A DNA stretch of 64,000 bases from Limnomonas spitsbergensis (taxonomy: Eukaryota > Chlorophyta > Chlorophyceae > Chlamydomonadales): the NCBI GenBank assembly GCA_037349105.1, contig JAYJMM010000082.1:1426001-1490000 (forward strand), in the 5' to 3' direction. Every line of letters starts with the position of its first letter. The first letter of the stretch is position 1. The notes beneath the pieces are model-generated. The model ran no database searches. It saw only the letters and a list, made by a program, of their open reading frames with translations, and was not told the DNA's origin. The position numbers and the translations under genes were made by a program. This document shows positions 52,401 through 61,835 of the stretch, piece by piece.

Positions 52401-52700
52401 TGCGGGGTGTGCGACAGGGCAAGGGCGTCCACGTTCAATCACACGCAGCCAGACCTGCACCCACTCCCTATTGAGGGTTTATTTTTTCGCTGGGGTGTGG
52501 ACCTGTGCGGGCCATTCACCACCACGCCTAGGGGCAACCGGTATGTCATGGTGTGTGTAAAGCACTACTCCAAGTGGGTGGAGCTTATCCCCATCCCCAG
52601 CAATGCGTCTGACGTGACAGCCTTGGCATTCTTCCAAAACGTGGTCGCACGGTTTGGGGGGTGCGCAGAAGTGGTCACCGATCAAGGGACGGAGTTATAG
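49476..52700 (+). CDS. retroelement A polyprotein: RT thumb side, RNase H, DNMT3-like C5-methyltransferase, integrase
   Basis: 1074 aa. It begins in mid-RT (MMEEEIARAG, then FIDD at 18-21); RT palm motifs before this are missing. RNase H: LLYTDFSKQGIG near 174 and VTDHEPLTYL. Residues about 437-770 are a cytosine-5 DNA methyltransferase: motif I LFEPFGGMCSG, motif IV AGWECHDLS with catalytic C536, LIENV (E580) as motif VI, AHRTRNYWGNL near 619-629, and a terminal RRAALGRCMDAWAL. The DLS, FENV-like and HRxRxxWGNL signatures point to the DNMT3/DRM lineage; the usual Pro before the catalytic Cys is Glu. Integrase: HHCC (HASTGHF to CGVC, near 939-978), D1009, D1069. The frame is cut by TAG at 52698 inside TDQGTEL*GEFQ and continues in the same frame. 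No aspartic protease was seen. Confidence 0.9.
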   Translation: MMEEEIARAGLSSFCVAFIDDLLVYSDTPAEHIRHVELMLDMLHAVGLRAHPDKSLFGCATVEYLGHNVSAHGLTPHAAKIAAVMALPEPASVKNIQEVMGFLNFYRCYIPDFSRKAACINALLVKGVPFVWGPEQAQAFQLIKTEMCEGGRVLRRPDYSGTGPDGLGPPRPFLLYTDFSKQGIGAVLGQCDDNGREYMVACTSRSLNKSEKNYSSFQGEMLAAVYAARTYRHMLFGCKVHLVTDHEPLTYLMDNQALVGQHARWALMLQELDITIVHRSGACHQNADIPSRSPLPSSDDRTGARLDDVAPEPHAPRTASGPQVAMLTGLGRVNQWHADQVVRLAQEGRRGVHRLRAAETACTMAPCGQAISSAKDEDDEQAQPASTAERAFNSRARARDLINNVLTDLPRSTPAHLHAGVDTACLPTEAVYALEQEGVVLFEPFGGMCSGLEMVLRAGIPVTQYLYADTSATMREIAGGRLVQLHKQYPLLLPAPAFEGAFRALPQDVYSITAQHFIEAGAQQGRQWFMVAGWECHDLSAAGKGKGLEGDRSKSFFPLIRLLGSLQILQRAKPPAYLIENVAMQLNQRSEKASVEAFGEVCRILGRPSLFDAAQVGSYAHRTRNYWGNLAPAADIEFVIQASHRPHDGIVDDILDEGSRAQVVACPDNGGYRINVSGQPRRALPCLMATPASYAFRNGQIGMVFRPMGGLQEPNANERERAMGYAVGSTLPRPDFPEGDRRAALGRCMDAWALEAWLTVALEVAKIIPRELARRASLPGPDHDPAIGMTLTSTHCALATAGGACSGEGEAATTYRQCLGESAAADWADAAQEPGGQPDPEPDSVRSTPDEAGEVVDPPGCAAGPAARVDVWTDEPVLQYLRSTVHPPGAEAGEQARVQRRAAPFQWEPERGGVLMRLMPDGRRCVVPRPEDRQAVIREAHASTGHFGSHRTAFMIMQQHWWRGLRAAVRKAVQECGVCDRARASTFNHTQPDLHPLPIEGLFFRWGVDLCGPFTTTPRGNRYVMVCVKHYSKWVELIPIPSNASDVTALAFFQNVVARFGGCAEVVTDQGTEL

Positions 52701-52715
52701 GGAGAGTTCCAGGAC

Positions 52716-53893
52716 ATGTTACTAGATTGTTTCATTGACCATCGCACCACCTCTGCCAACCATCCCCAGGCGGATGGGCTATCCGAACGGGCCGTCCAGA
52801 CCCTCAAGACGGGCATGCGCAAGTGCTGTGGGGACGGGAGCAGCGACGACTCGTGGGAAAGGATGGTCCCGTGGGTAGCACTGGGTTTCCGGTGCTCGCC
52901 TCAGCAGGCTACGCGCATGGCACCCTACGAAGTACTGTACGGGCAGAAGCCAGTGTTCCCCTCCAAGGTCGGGGCAGACCTATGGAGCACAGCGCGGGTA
53001 GCAACGGTGGAGGAGGCAGCAGACCTGCTCCTCGCCAGAGTGGCCAGGATCAAGGAGGCCCTCCCGGTCGTAGGCGAGCACCTCAAGATCGCACAGCACC
53101 GGGACAAGTTGCGCTACGCCAAGATCCGCGGAGGAGGATATGTACCCCAGGTCAGGCGGTTCGCCGTTGGGGACTACGTGTACGTCCGGTACGCTTCAGA
53201 GCGGCGCAGCCTAGACCCCAAAGCCAGGCCGGAAATCCTGCGGGTGCAGCGGCTGGGGGAGACGGGGGCGTTGGTGCTGGAAGGAGCCGATGGCCTGACA
53301 GTAACAGAGAACGCAGTCAATTGCTCCCCGTGCCATCTCCCCAACCTGAAGGGCATGGTGGATTTCGGCACCACCAGGCCCAACGTCAGCCTGTCCTGCG
53401 AGGTATGCCGCCTACCCGACCGAGGGGAAGTCATGCTCCTGCGTGACGCATGCACTACCGGCTGGCACATGGACTGCCTCACGCCAGCGCTATACGCCAT
53501 ACCCGAGGGCGATTGGATGTGCCCAGTTGCAAGCCAGCATCAAGGCCAGTCCAAGAGGCGGGCCCGGCCGCAGAAACGGTACCCAGCAGCCCAGCCCATC
53601 TCGAGGAGACAGCGCCCAGGGCAGCCAGGGCAGCCGCCAGAGCAGCCCAGGAGACAGGAGCCATGGACAAGCCAGAGGTGGAGGTCATGGCCACCAACCC
53701 CGCCACTAAGCAAATGGAGCGGGGCATCGCCAGGCCCATGCCCAACGGGCTGTATGACATTTCATACACAACGGGCAGAGGAGAAGCCAACGTCACCCCC
53801 AGGGCAGTTCAGCGCAGGGCCAAAGCGGCCATCGACGCAGCAAGAGTAGAAGAAGAGACAGCCGACAAGGGGCAGACAGCTAGAAGGGTTTGA
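52716..53893 (+). pseudogene. retroelement A, integrase C-terminal part and PHD-like finger, frameshifted
   Basis: In frame with the preceding polyprotein across the TAG. It holds the third catalytic integrase residue (HPQADGLSERAVQ), a DNA-binding SH3-like part (FAVGDYVYVRYASERR) and a PHD-type cluster (CEVC ... WHMDC ... WMC). One zinc ligand is lost (LRDAC where arm B has LPCDAC). One base is missing near 53524 relative to arm B, so the original C-terminus (ending GQTARRV at 53893) is now in another frame. Confidence 0.75.
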
Positions 53894-54739
53894 GCAGGAT
53901 AGAAGCTCTCATGAACAGCAGTCCACGCTGGGCGCATACCGATCCCGGCGCTTGACCAGGAATACCAAGCCGGTGCAGACCCTCAGGGATAGCCCAAGGC
54001 GTCATAGGCACTAGTAGGCAGCAGGCAGTGGGGCCAGCCCCAAGCAATCAACTTCACCATTATACCGTAGTAGGCAGGAGCAGCGAACCGATGGAATACA
54101 TAGTAACGGAGGCTGCGGCGTTGATTCAAGTAGTAGAAGTGCACGCCAATAGTTTTTGGGAGCAGATATCGCAATTGAGCTAGTCACCAGATGAAGGGCC
54201 AAGTTAGGCAAGGCACCGCTGCTACTGCGAGCATCTCCTGTGGCTTAGGGCCAGGTGTCAACGGCGCAGTGGGGCGAGAGCAACGGCCTTCCCGCATAGC
54301 CTCTGTACCCAACCATGGGCTGAGTGTTGCAGCACCAGACAAATCTGCGTTTCTGGTTTCTGATGACTCCGATGCATTCTGTGTTTCTGGTATTTGATGA
54401 CTTTAGGCGAATTCTGTGTTTCTGGTTTCTGATGACTCCGATGGATTCTGTGTTTCTGGTATCTGATGACTTTAGGCGAATTCTGTGTTTCTGGTTCTGA
54501 TGACTTTGAAGGATTCAATGTTTCTGATGGCTTTGATGGATTATGTGTTTTTGATGGTATCTAAGGGTTGCTGAAGGTTGCAGAAGGGATGAACCTTTCG
54601 TACCTGCAACCGAGCATGACACTGGTGACGGTACGGATTCTGTGGGCCCCGATCAGGCCGGATCAGTTCCCGAAGACCTTTTGTCGAATGTACAGTACCG
54701 TGGGTGAGCCTGGGGCCTGCCACGGATTTCAGGGGGATT
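53894..54739. other. 3' flank of element A within the palindrome
   Basis: No gene. It contains a tandem repeat at 54340-54545 and, at 54575-54739, a segment rich in short inverted motifs (GGTTGCAGAAGG against CGTACCTGCAACC). No LTR or purine tract could be identified. Confidence 0.5.
54340..54548. repeat. about 33-bp tandem repeat, arm A
   Basis: Units like TTCTGTGTTTCTGGTTTCTG plus ATGACTCCGATGG alternate with a variant carrying ATGACTTTAGGCGAA, about six copies, forming a 66-bp higher-order period. The mirror copy is at 54946-55154. Confidence 0.85.
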
Positions 54740-54754
54740 TTTTTTGCTGTGGTG
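54740..54754. other. loop at the centre of the palindrome
   Basis: Fifteen unpaired bases (TTTTTTGCTGTGGTG) lie between GGGGGATT and AATCCCCC. Arms of over 9 kb with so short a loop form a near-perfect hairpin. Confidence 0.9.
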
Positions 54755-54945
54755 AATCCCCCTGAAATCCGTGGCGGGCCCCAGGCTCACCCACGGTACT
54801 GTACATTCGACAAAAGGTCTTCGGGAACTGATCCGGCCTGATCGGGGCCCACAGAAACCGTACCGTCACCAGTGTCATGCTCGGTTGCAGGTACGAAAGG
54901 TTCATCCCTTCTGCAACCTTCAGCAACCCTTAGATACCATCAAAA

Positions 54946-55154
54946 ACACATAATCCACCAAAGCCATCAGAAACATTGAATCCTTCAAAGTCATCAGAAC
55001 CAGAAACACAGAATTCGCCTAAAGTCATCAGATACCAGAAACACAGAATCCATCGGAGTCATCAGAAACCAGAAACACAGAATTCGCCTAAAGTCATCAA
55101 ATACCAGAAACACAGAATGCATCGGAGTCATCAGAAACCAGAAACGCAGATTTG
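54946..55154. repeat. about 33-bp tandem repeat, arm B
   Basis: Reverse complement of the array at 54340-54548, same number of units. Confidence 0.85.
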
Positions 55155-55600
55155 TCTGGTGCTGCAACACTCAGCCCATGGTTGGGTACAGAGGCTCTGC
55201 GGGAAGGCCGTTGCTCTCGCCCCACTGCGCCGTTGACACCTGGCCCTAAGCCACAGGAGATGCTCGCAGTAGCAGCGGTGCCTTGCCTAACCTGGCCCTT
55301 CATCTGGTGACTAGCTCAATTGCGATATCTGCTCCCAAAAACTATTGGCGTGCACTTCTACTACTTGAATCAACGCCGCAGCCTCCGTTACTATGTATTC
55401 CATCGGTTCGCTGCTCCTGCCTACTACGGTATAATGGTGAAGTTGATTGCTTGGGGCTGGCCCCACTGCCTGCTGCCTACTAGTGCCTATGACGCCTTGG
55501 GCTATCCCTGAGGGTCTGCACCGGCTCGGTATTCCTGGTCAAGCGCCGGGATCGGTATGCGCCCAGCGTGGACTGTTGTTCATGAGAGCTTCTATCCTGC

Positions 55601-56779
55601 TCAAACCCTTCTAGCTGTCTGCCCCTTGTCGGCTGTCTCTTCTTCTACTCTTGCTGCGTCGATGGCCGCTTTGGCCCTGCGCTGGACTGCCATGGGGGTG
55701 ACGTTGGCTTCTCCTCTGCCCGTTGTGTATGAAATGTCATACAGCCCGTTGGGCATGGGCCTGGCGATGCCCCGCTCCATTTGCTTAGTGGCGGGGTTGG
55801 TGGCCATGACCTCCACCTCTGGCTTGTCCATGGCTCCTGTCTCCTGGGCTGCTCTGGCGGCTGTCCTGGCTGCCCTGGGCGCTGTCTCCTCGAGATGGGC
55901 TGGGCTGCTGGGTACCGTTTCTGCGGCCGGGCCCGCCTCTTGGACTGGCCTTGATGCTGGCTTGCAACTCGGGCACATCCAATCGCCCTTGGGTATGGCG
56001 TATAGCGCTGGCGTGAGGCAGTCCATGTGCCAGCCGGTATTGCATGCGTCACACGGGAGCATGACTTCCCCTCGGTCGGGTAGGCGGCATACCTCGTAGG
56101 ACAGGCTGACGTTGGGCCTGGTGGTGCCGAAATCCACCATGCCCTTCAGGTTGGGGAGATGGCACGGGGAGCAATTGACTGCGTTCTCTGTTACTGTCAG
56201 GCCATCGGCTCCTTCCAGCACCAACGCCCCCGTCTCCCCCAGCCGCTGCACCCGCAGGATTTCCGGCCTGGCTTTGGGGTCTAGGCTGCGCCGCTCTGAA
56301 GCGTACCGGACGTACACGTAGTTCCCAACGGCGAACCGCCTGACCTGGGGTACATATCCTCCTCCGCGGATCTTGGCGTAGCGCAACTTGTCCCGGTGCT
56401 GTGCGATCTTGAGGTGCTCGCCTGCGACCGGGAGGGCCTCCTTGATCCTGGCCACTCTGGCGAGGAGCAGGTCTGCTGCCTCCTCCACCGTTGCTACCCG
56501 CGCTGTGCTCCATAGGTCTGCCCCGACCTTGGAGGGGAACACTGGCTTCTGCCCGTACAGTACTTCGTAGGGTGCCATGCGCGTAGCCTGCTGAGGCGAG
56601 CACCGGAAACCCAGTGCTACCCACGGGACCATCCTTTCCCACGAGTCGTCGCTGCTCCCGTCCCCACAGCACTTGCGCATGCCCGTCTTGAGGGTCTGGA
56701 CGGCCCGTTCGGATAGCCCATCCGCCTGGGGATGGTTGGCAGAGGTGGTGCGATGGTCAATGAAACAATCTAGTAACAT
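55601..56779 (-). pseudogene. retroelement B, integrase C-terminal part and PHD-like finger
   Basis: 392 aa with the full-length C-terminus lost from arm A. It contains HPQADGLSERAVQ, the SH3-like part and a PHD-type cluster in which LPCDACNTGWHMDC and WMCPSC are intact. The first ligand is changed (YEVC, where arm A keeps CEVC). Together the arms imply an intact ancestral finger. It is separated from the polyprotein only by the shared TAG at 56795-56797. Confidence 0.8.
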
Positions 56780-56794
56780 GTCCTGGAACTCTCC

Positions 56795-59700
56795 CTATAA
56801 CTCCGTCCCTTGATCGGTGACCACTTCTGCGCACCCCCCAAACCGTGCGACCACGTTTTGGAAGAATGCCAAGGCTGTCACGTCAGACGCCTTGCTGGGG
56901 ATGGGGATAAGCTCCACCCACTTGGAGTAGTGCTTTACACACACCATGACATACCGGTTGCCCCTAGGCGTGGTGGTGAATGGCCCGCACAGGTCCACAC
57001 CCCAGCGAAAAAATAAACCCTCAATAGGGAGTGGGTGCAGGTCTGGCTGCGTGTGATTGAACGTGGACGCCCTTGCCCTGTCGCACACCCCGCACTCCTG
57101 GACAGCCTTTCTGACCGCTGCCCTAAGTCCTCTCCACCAGTGCTGCTGCATGATCATGAAGGCCGTGCGGTGGCTGCCGAAGTGACCAGTGCTAGCGTGA
57201 GCTTCCCTGATTACTGCCTGTCTGTCCTCGGGCCTGGGAACTACACACCGCCGCCCGTCTGGCATCAGCCTCATCAGCACGCCCCCCCTCTCTGGTTCCC
57301 ACTGGAAAGGTGCGGCTCTACGCTGCACCCTGGCCTGTTCCCCTGCCTCTGCTCCAGGGGGGTGCACTTTCGAACGTAGGTATTGCAGGACTGGCTCGTC
57401 TGTCCATACGTCCACCCGGGCTGCAGGCCCTGCTGCGCACCCTGGCGGGTCCACGACCTCCCCTGCCTCGTCAGGAGTGGACCGGACGGAATCTGGTTCT
57501 GGGTCAGGCTGCCCACCTGGTTCCTGGGCGGCATCCGCCCAGTCTGCTGCCGCTGACTCCCCCAAGCATTGCCGATACGTTGCTGCCGCTTCGCCTTCGC
57601 CTGAGCATGCTCCGCCTGCAGTGGCTAGGGCGCAATGTGTGGACGTCAGGGTCATGCCGATAGCAGGGTCGTGGTCTGTGCCTGGTAAACTGGCCCTGCG
57701 AGCCAGCTCCCTAGGGATGATCTTGGCCACCTCAAGTGCTACGGTGAGCCAAGCCTCGAGAGCCCAAGCATCCATGCACCTGCCCAAGGCGGCCCTCCTA
57801 TCTCCCTCAGGAAAGTCAGGGCGGGGCAAAGTGGACCCCACTGCGTACCCCATGGCCCTCTCCCTTTCATTGGCATTTGGTTCTTGCAGGCCCCCCATGG
57901 GCCTGAACACCATGCCGATCTGCCCGTTCCGGAAAGCGTAGGATGCGGGGGTGGCCATGAGGCAGGGCAGCGCCCTCCTTGGTTGTCCGGACACATTGAT
58001 ACGGTACCCGCCGTTATCGGGGCAGGCCACGACCTGTGCCCTACTACCCTCGTCCAGAATGTCATCCACAATACCGTCGTGCGGCCTATGCGATGCCTGG
58101 ATAACAAACTCAATGTCTGCAGCTGGTGCCAGGTTGCCCCAGTAGTTGCGCGTGCGGTGGGCATAGGAGCCCTCCTGCGCCACATCAAATAGGGAAGGCC
58201 TGCCCAGAATCCTGCACACCTCGCCGAAGGCCTCTACGCTAGCCTTCTCGCTCCTCTGGTTTAACTGCTTAGCAACATTCTCAATCAGGTATGCCGGCGG
58301 CTTGGCCCTCTGCAGAATCTGCAAGGAGCCTAGCAGCCTGATAAGCGGGAAGATAGACTTGCTCCGGTCCCCCTCGAGCCCCTTGCCCTTGCCGGCAGCC
58401 GACAAGTCGTGGCACTCCCATCCGGCTACCATAAACCACTGGCGACCCTGCTGGGCCCCAGCCTCTATGAAGTGCTGGGCAGTAATGGAGTACACGTCCT
58501 GGGGCAGTGCCCTGAACGCCCCTTCGAAAGCTGGCGCTGGGAGCAATAGCGGGTATTGCTTGTGCAGCTGCACCAGCCTGCCCCCCGCGATCTCCCGCAT
58601 GGTGGCACTGGTGTCGGCGTACAGATACTGTGTGACCGGGATGCCTGCCCTAAGCACCATCTCAAGCCCAGAGCACATACCTCCGAAGGGCTCGAACAAG
58701 ACCACTCCCTCCTGTTCCAGGGCGTACACCGCCTCTGTTGGTAGGCATGCCGTATCCACCCCTGCATGGAGGTGGGCCGGGGTCGAGCGGGGCAGGTCGG
58801 TCAGCACATTGTTGATCAGGTCCCTGGCCCTGGCCCTGCTATTAAAAGCTCTTTCTGCAGTACTGGCAGGCTGTGCCTGCTCATCGTCCTCATCCTTTGC
58901 GCTGGAGATAGCCTGGCCGCACGGGGCCATTGTACATGCCGTTTCAGCGGCTCGCAGCCGGTGCACGCCTCGTCTGCCCTCCTGTGCTAGGCGAACCACC
59001 TGATCTGCGTGCCACTGGTTTACCCTGCCTAGGCCTGTGAGCATAGCGACCTGCGGTCCGCTGGCAGTTCTCGGGGCATGTGGCTCTGGGGCGACATCGT
59101 CTAGCCGCGCTCCTGTGCGGTCGTCAGAGGACGGAAGGGGTGACCTAGACGGGATATCTGCGTTCTGGTGGCAGGCCCCTGACCGGTGGACAATGGTAAT
59201 GTCAAGCTCCTGGAGCTTGAGTGCCCAACGGGCGTGCTGCCCCACTAGGGCCTGGTTATCCATGAGATAGGTGAGGGGTTCGTGGTCCGTGACCAAATGC
59301 ACTTTGCACCCAAAGAGCATATGGCGGTACGTGCGAGCAGCGTACACTGCGGCGAGCATTTCCCCCTGGAACGACGAGTAGTTCTTCTCGCTTTTGTTCA
59401 GGGAACGGGAAGTGCAGGCTACCATGTACTCCCTGCCGCTGTCGTCGCACTGCCCTAGCACTGCCCCTATACCCTGTTTAGAGAAGTCGGTGTACAGCAG
59501 GAATGGCCTTGGTGGCCCCAGGCCATCTGGCCCCGTTCCGCTGTAGTCAGGTCTGCGCAGCACCCTGCCTCCCTCGCACATCTCAGTTTTGATCAGCTGA
59601 AACGCCTGGGCCTGCTCGGGACCCCACACAAACGGGACCCCCTTGACAAGCAGGGCGTTGATGCATGCGGCTTTTCGAGAGAAATCCGGGATGTAGCACC

Positions 59701-60019
59701 GGTAGAAGTTCAAGAATCCCATGACCTCCTGAATGTTCTTGACCGATGCGGGTTCGGGCAGAGCCATGACAGCCGCTATTTTGGCTGCGTGCGGTGTGAG
59801 GCCGTGGGCCGAAACGTTGTGGCCGAGGTACTCAACCGTGGCACACCCAAACAGGGACTTGTCAGGATGCGCTCTCAGCCCCACTGCGTGGAGCATGTCC
59901 AGCATGAGCTCTACATGCCTGATGTGTTCTGCAGGCGTGTCACTATACACCAGCAGGTCGTCAATGAATGCCACACAGAAGGAGCTCAGGCCCGCCCTGG
60001 CGATCTCTTCCTCCATCAT
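56795..60019 (-). CDS. retroelement B polyprotein: RT thumb side, RNase H, DNMT3-like C5-methyltransferase, integrase
   Basis: 1074 aa, collinear with the arm A protein and with all the same signatures, including AGWECHDLS, LIENV, AHRTRNYWGNL and the integrase residues. About ten residues differ (for example VAKQ for VAMQ, DVAQEG for DAAQVG, SIFP for SFFP). The same RT-palm deletion and the same terminal TAG are present, so these predate the inverted duplication. Confidence 0.9.
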   Translation of the reverse strand: MMEEEIARAGLSSFCVAFIDDLLVYSDTPAEHIRHVELMLDMLHAVGLRAHPDKSLFGCATVEYLGHNVSAHGLTPHAAKIAAVMALPEPASVKNIQEVMGFLNFYRCYIPDFSRKAACINALLVKGVPFVWGPEQAQAFQLIKTEMCEGGRVLRRPDYSGTGPDGLGPPRPFLLYTDFSKQGIGAVLGQCDDSGREYMVACTSRSLNKSEKNYSSFQGEMLAAVYAARTYRHMLFGCKVHLVTDHEPLTYLMDNQALVGQHARWALKLQELDITIVHRSGACHQNADIPSRSPLPSSDDRTGARLDDVAPEPHAPRTASGPQVAMLTGLGRVNQWHADQVVRLAQEGRRGVHRLRAAETACTMAPCGQAISSAKDEDDEQAQPASTAERAFNSRARARDLINNVLTDLPRSTPAHLHAGVDTACLPTEAVYALEQEGVVLFEPFGGMCSGLEMVLRAGIPVTQYLYADTSATMREIAGGRLVQLHKQYPLLLPAPAFEGAFRALPQDVYSITAQHFIEAGAQQGRQWFMVAGWECHDLSAAGKGKGLEGDRSKSIFPLIRLLGSLQILQRAKPPAYLIENVAKQLNQRSEKASVEAFGEVCRILGRPSLFDVAQEGSYAHRTRNYWGNLAPAADIEFVIQASHRPHDGIVDDILDEGSRAQVVACPDNGGYRINVSGQPRRALPCLMATPASYAFRNGQIGMVFRPMGGLQEPNANERERAMGYAVGSTLPRPDFPEGDRRAALGRCMDAWALEAWLTVALEVAKIIPRELARRASLPGTDHDPAIGMTLTSTHCALATAGGACSGEGEAAATYRQCLGESAAADWADAAQEPGGQPDPEPDSVRSTPDEAGEVVDPPGCAAGPAARVDVWTDEPVLQYLRSKVHPPGAEAGEQARVQRRAAPFQWEPERGGVLMRLMPDGRRCVVPRPEDRQAVIREAHASTGHFGSHRTAFMIMQQHWWRGLRAAVRKAVQECGVCDRARASTFNHTQPDLHPLPIEGLFFRWGVDLCGPFTTTPRGNRYVMVCVKHYSKWVELIPIPSKASDVTALAFFQNVVARFGGCAEVVTDQGTEL

Positions 60020-60023
60020 ACGC

Positions 60024-61835
60024 CTAGGCAGTGCGGAGGTTCATTCTCCTCATGTCATGCGCAATGCGGTGATCTGACCACTGGCCTGTCTCGGCACACT
60101 TCTTGGCCGCTACAACCGAGTTGGCCGCAAACTTGATGGGCCCTCCCTAGGGGACCCTGACAATAATGCCTGCCTCGATCATGGGCTGGCACTTCTCTTT
60201 GAAAATGGCTGCTTTAGGGGGTGGCATGTCCCTTGCTTTCTGAAAGCACGAGCTGTGCTCGTCTTCTAGGGCCAGCGTAAACTCACCCTGTGCTCCGCAG
60301 TAGCCCGGCAGTTCAAGCATGGAGTAGGCGAACGCCCCCTGGCGGTCCCGTAGGCTCTGCTCCAGCTGCTCCTGCTGCTCTCCCGTAAAGTCGGGGTGCT
60401 TCCCGAGCAGCCACCCCTCCTCAGTCTTGACGTACTCGGAGGGTGCATCCACCACCCTTCCGGGCTGGAACATGTCAATGACTCCCCCTGCCAGCGGCTC
60501 CCCTGCCACTGCCGGCGGCCCTGCACTTGACGTGCCCTGGTCCCAGGTGCTTTGCTGACGGGGGGGCCGAGGGGTGGGTATATCCACCGGGGGCCGCAGC
60601 CAACCAGGCTCCAGCTTGGCAGCTGCCTCGTTGCTGCTGACGAATGCTCCTTGCCATGCAGTGAAGCCCCCTCCTCGCACGCCCCGTCCGCTGGCCTGTG
60701 CCCCGGGGAGGCAGGAGAGTAGGAGCCACACCAATGCCAGGTGGCATAGACAAGCCAGGAGGCCCCTGAATGCAGTGCAGGGTAGGAGACCCATGCATGC
60801 CGGCTGATGTCTGGGGCTGGGCTGTGGTCCTGCAGGAGCTGGCGGTGATGGCACTGCTGGCGGGCCCCGGTCCTCCGGTCCCTCCCGCCAGGAGATTTCC
60901 AGCTCCACCTGGCTGATCCTGGTGGGTGGCGGTGGGCACCTTGTGCTGGTGCTGGCGTCTCTTGCTGCTGCTTTCCTGCGCCGTTGGCGCGCGCGGGTCC
61001 TGGCGTTCCTTGCCCTTCGCGCTGCTGCGGCCCTGACCTTTGAGGAGTCCGCTGGTCTGGCTTCACCCCTGCTGGTTGGGGTCTGATGTCCTTCTGCCGC
61101 TGCCGGGCCTGTGCAGCCTGCAGCGGATCTGTGAGCGTCCTCCGGGCTGACGGTCTGGGCTCTGGCGCTGCTGCTGCTCCTGGCCGCGCTGCGCGGCTGT
61201 CTGCCCAGCTGGTGGGGCTGGAGCATCGTCCGCTGGATGGCCTGGTAGGTCCATAGGCTGGTTCTTTCCGGAACCCCCCACTCCACCGGCCAGTTGTCCA
61301 ATGGCTCGCCTGTCTCTGGCCACCGCCCCTCGTCATTGGCCTTGATGATTTCTGCCCCGATGGACAGGATCTGGGCGCACTGGACGGCATGCATGGACGG
61401 CTGTAGGGGCTGGTCTGCTGTTTCCCTGTACCATTCCCTGAATGGCACGGGGCGCTGCTCCCCCCTTCTAGCCTGGTTGGCCTCGTCCTTCCTTCGCTCC
61501 TCGACGGCCTGCCGTACGTCGGAGACGGTTGCCCTGCTGTGGGTTGCCTTGAACACCACCTCCCTTTCGCTGGGCAAGGCTTCCTGCGCGCTGCAACACC
61601 ATCGAACCCCGAGCTTGGAGTCCTCCTACATCTGCCTTTGTCTGATGAAACCCAGCGACTGGTTCCTCTCGGGGCATGCCATGGCTAAGTACCCCTGGTG
61701 GAAGCAGATGGCGCATCTGCCCTCTCGCAGGCGTGGTGCGGGGCAGGCGTGGTAGTCGTGCCCCTTTTTCCCGCACCGCTCGCACGGCTCGTTGTGGACA
61801 GAGTGGTCAGTGGCCCCACGCCGGGGTGACTGCAT
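60024..61835 (-). pseudogene. retroelement B, zinc knuckles, linker and RT fingers
   Basis: Mirror of 47660-49471: zinc motifs near 61780-61640, TAG at 61626-61628, the 476-aa frame 61577-60147, and TAGs at 60147-60149 and 60024-60026. The protein parts are indistinguishable from arm A by eye. Confidence 0.75.
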
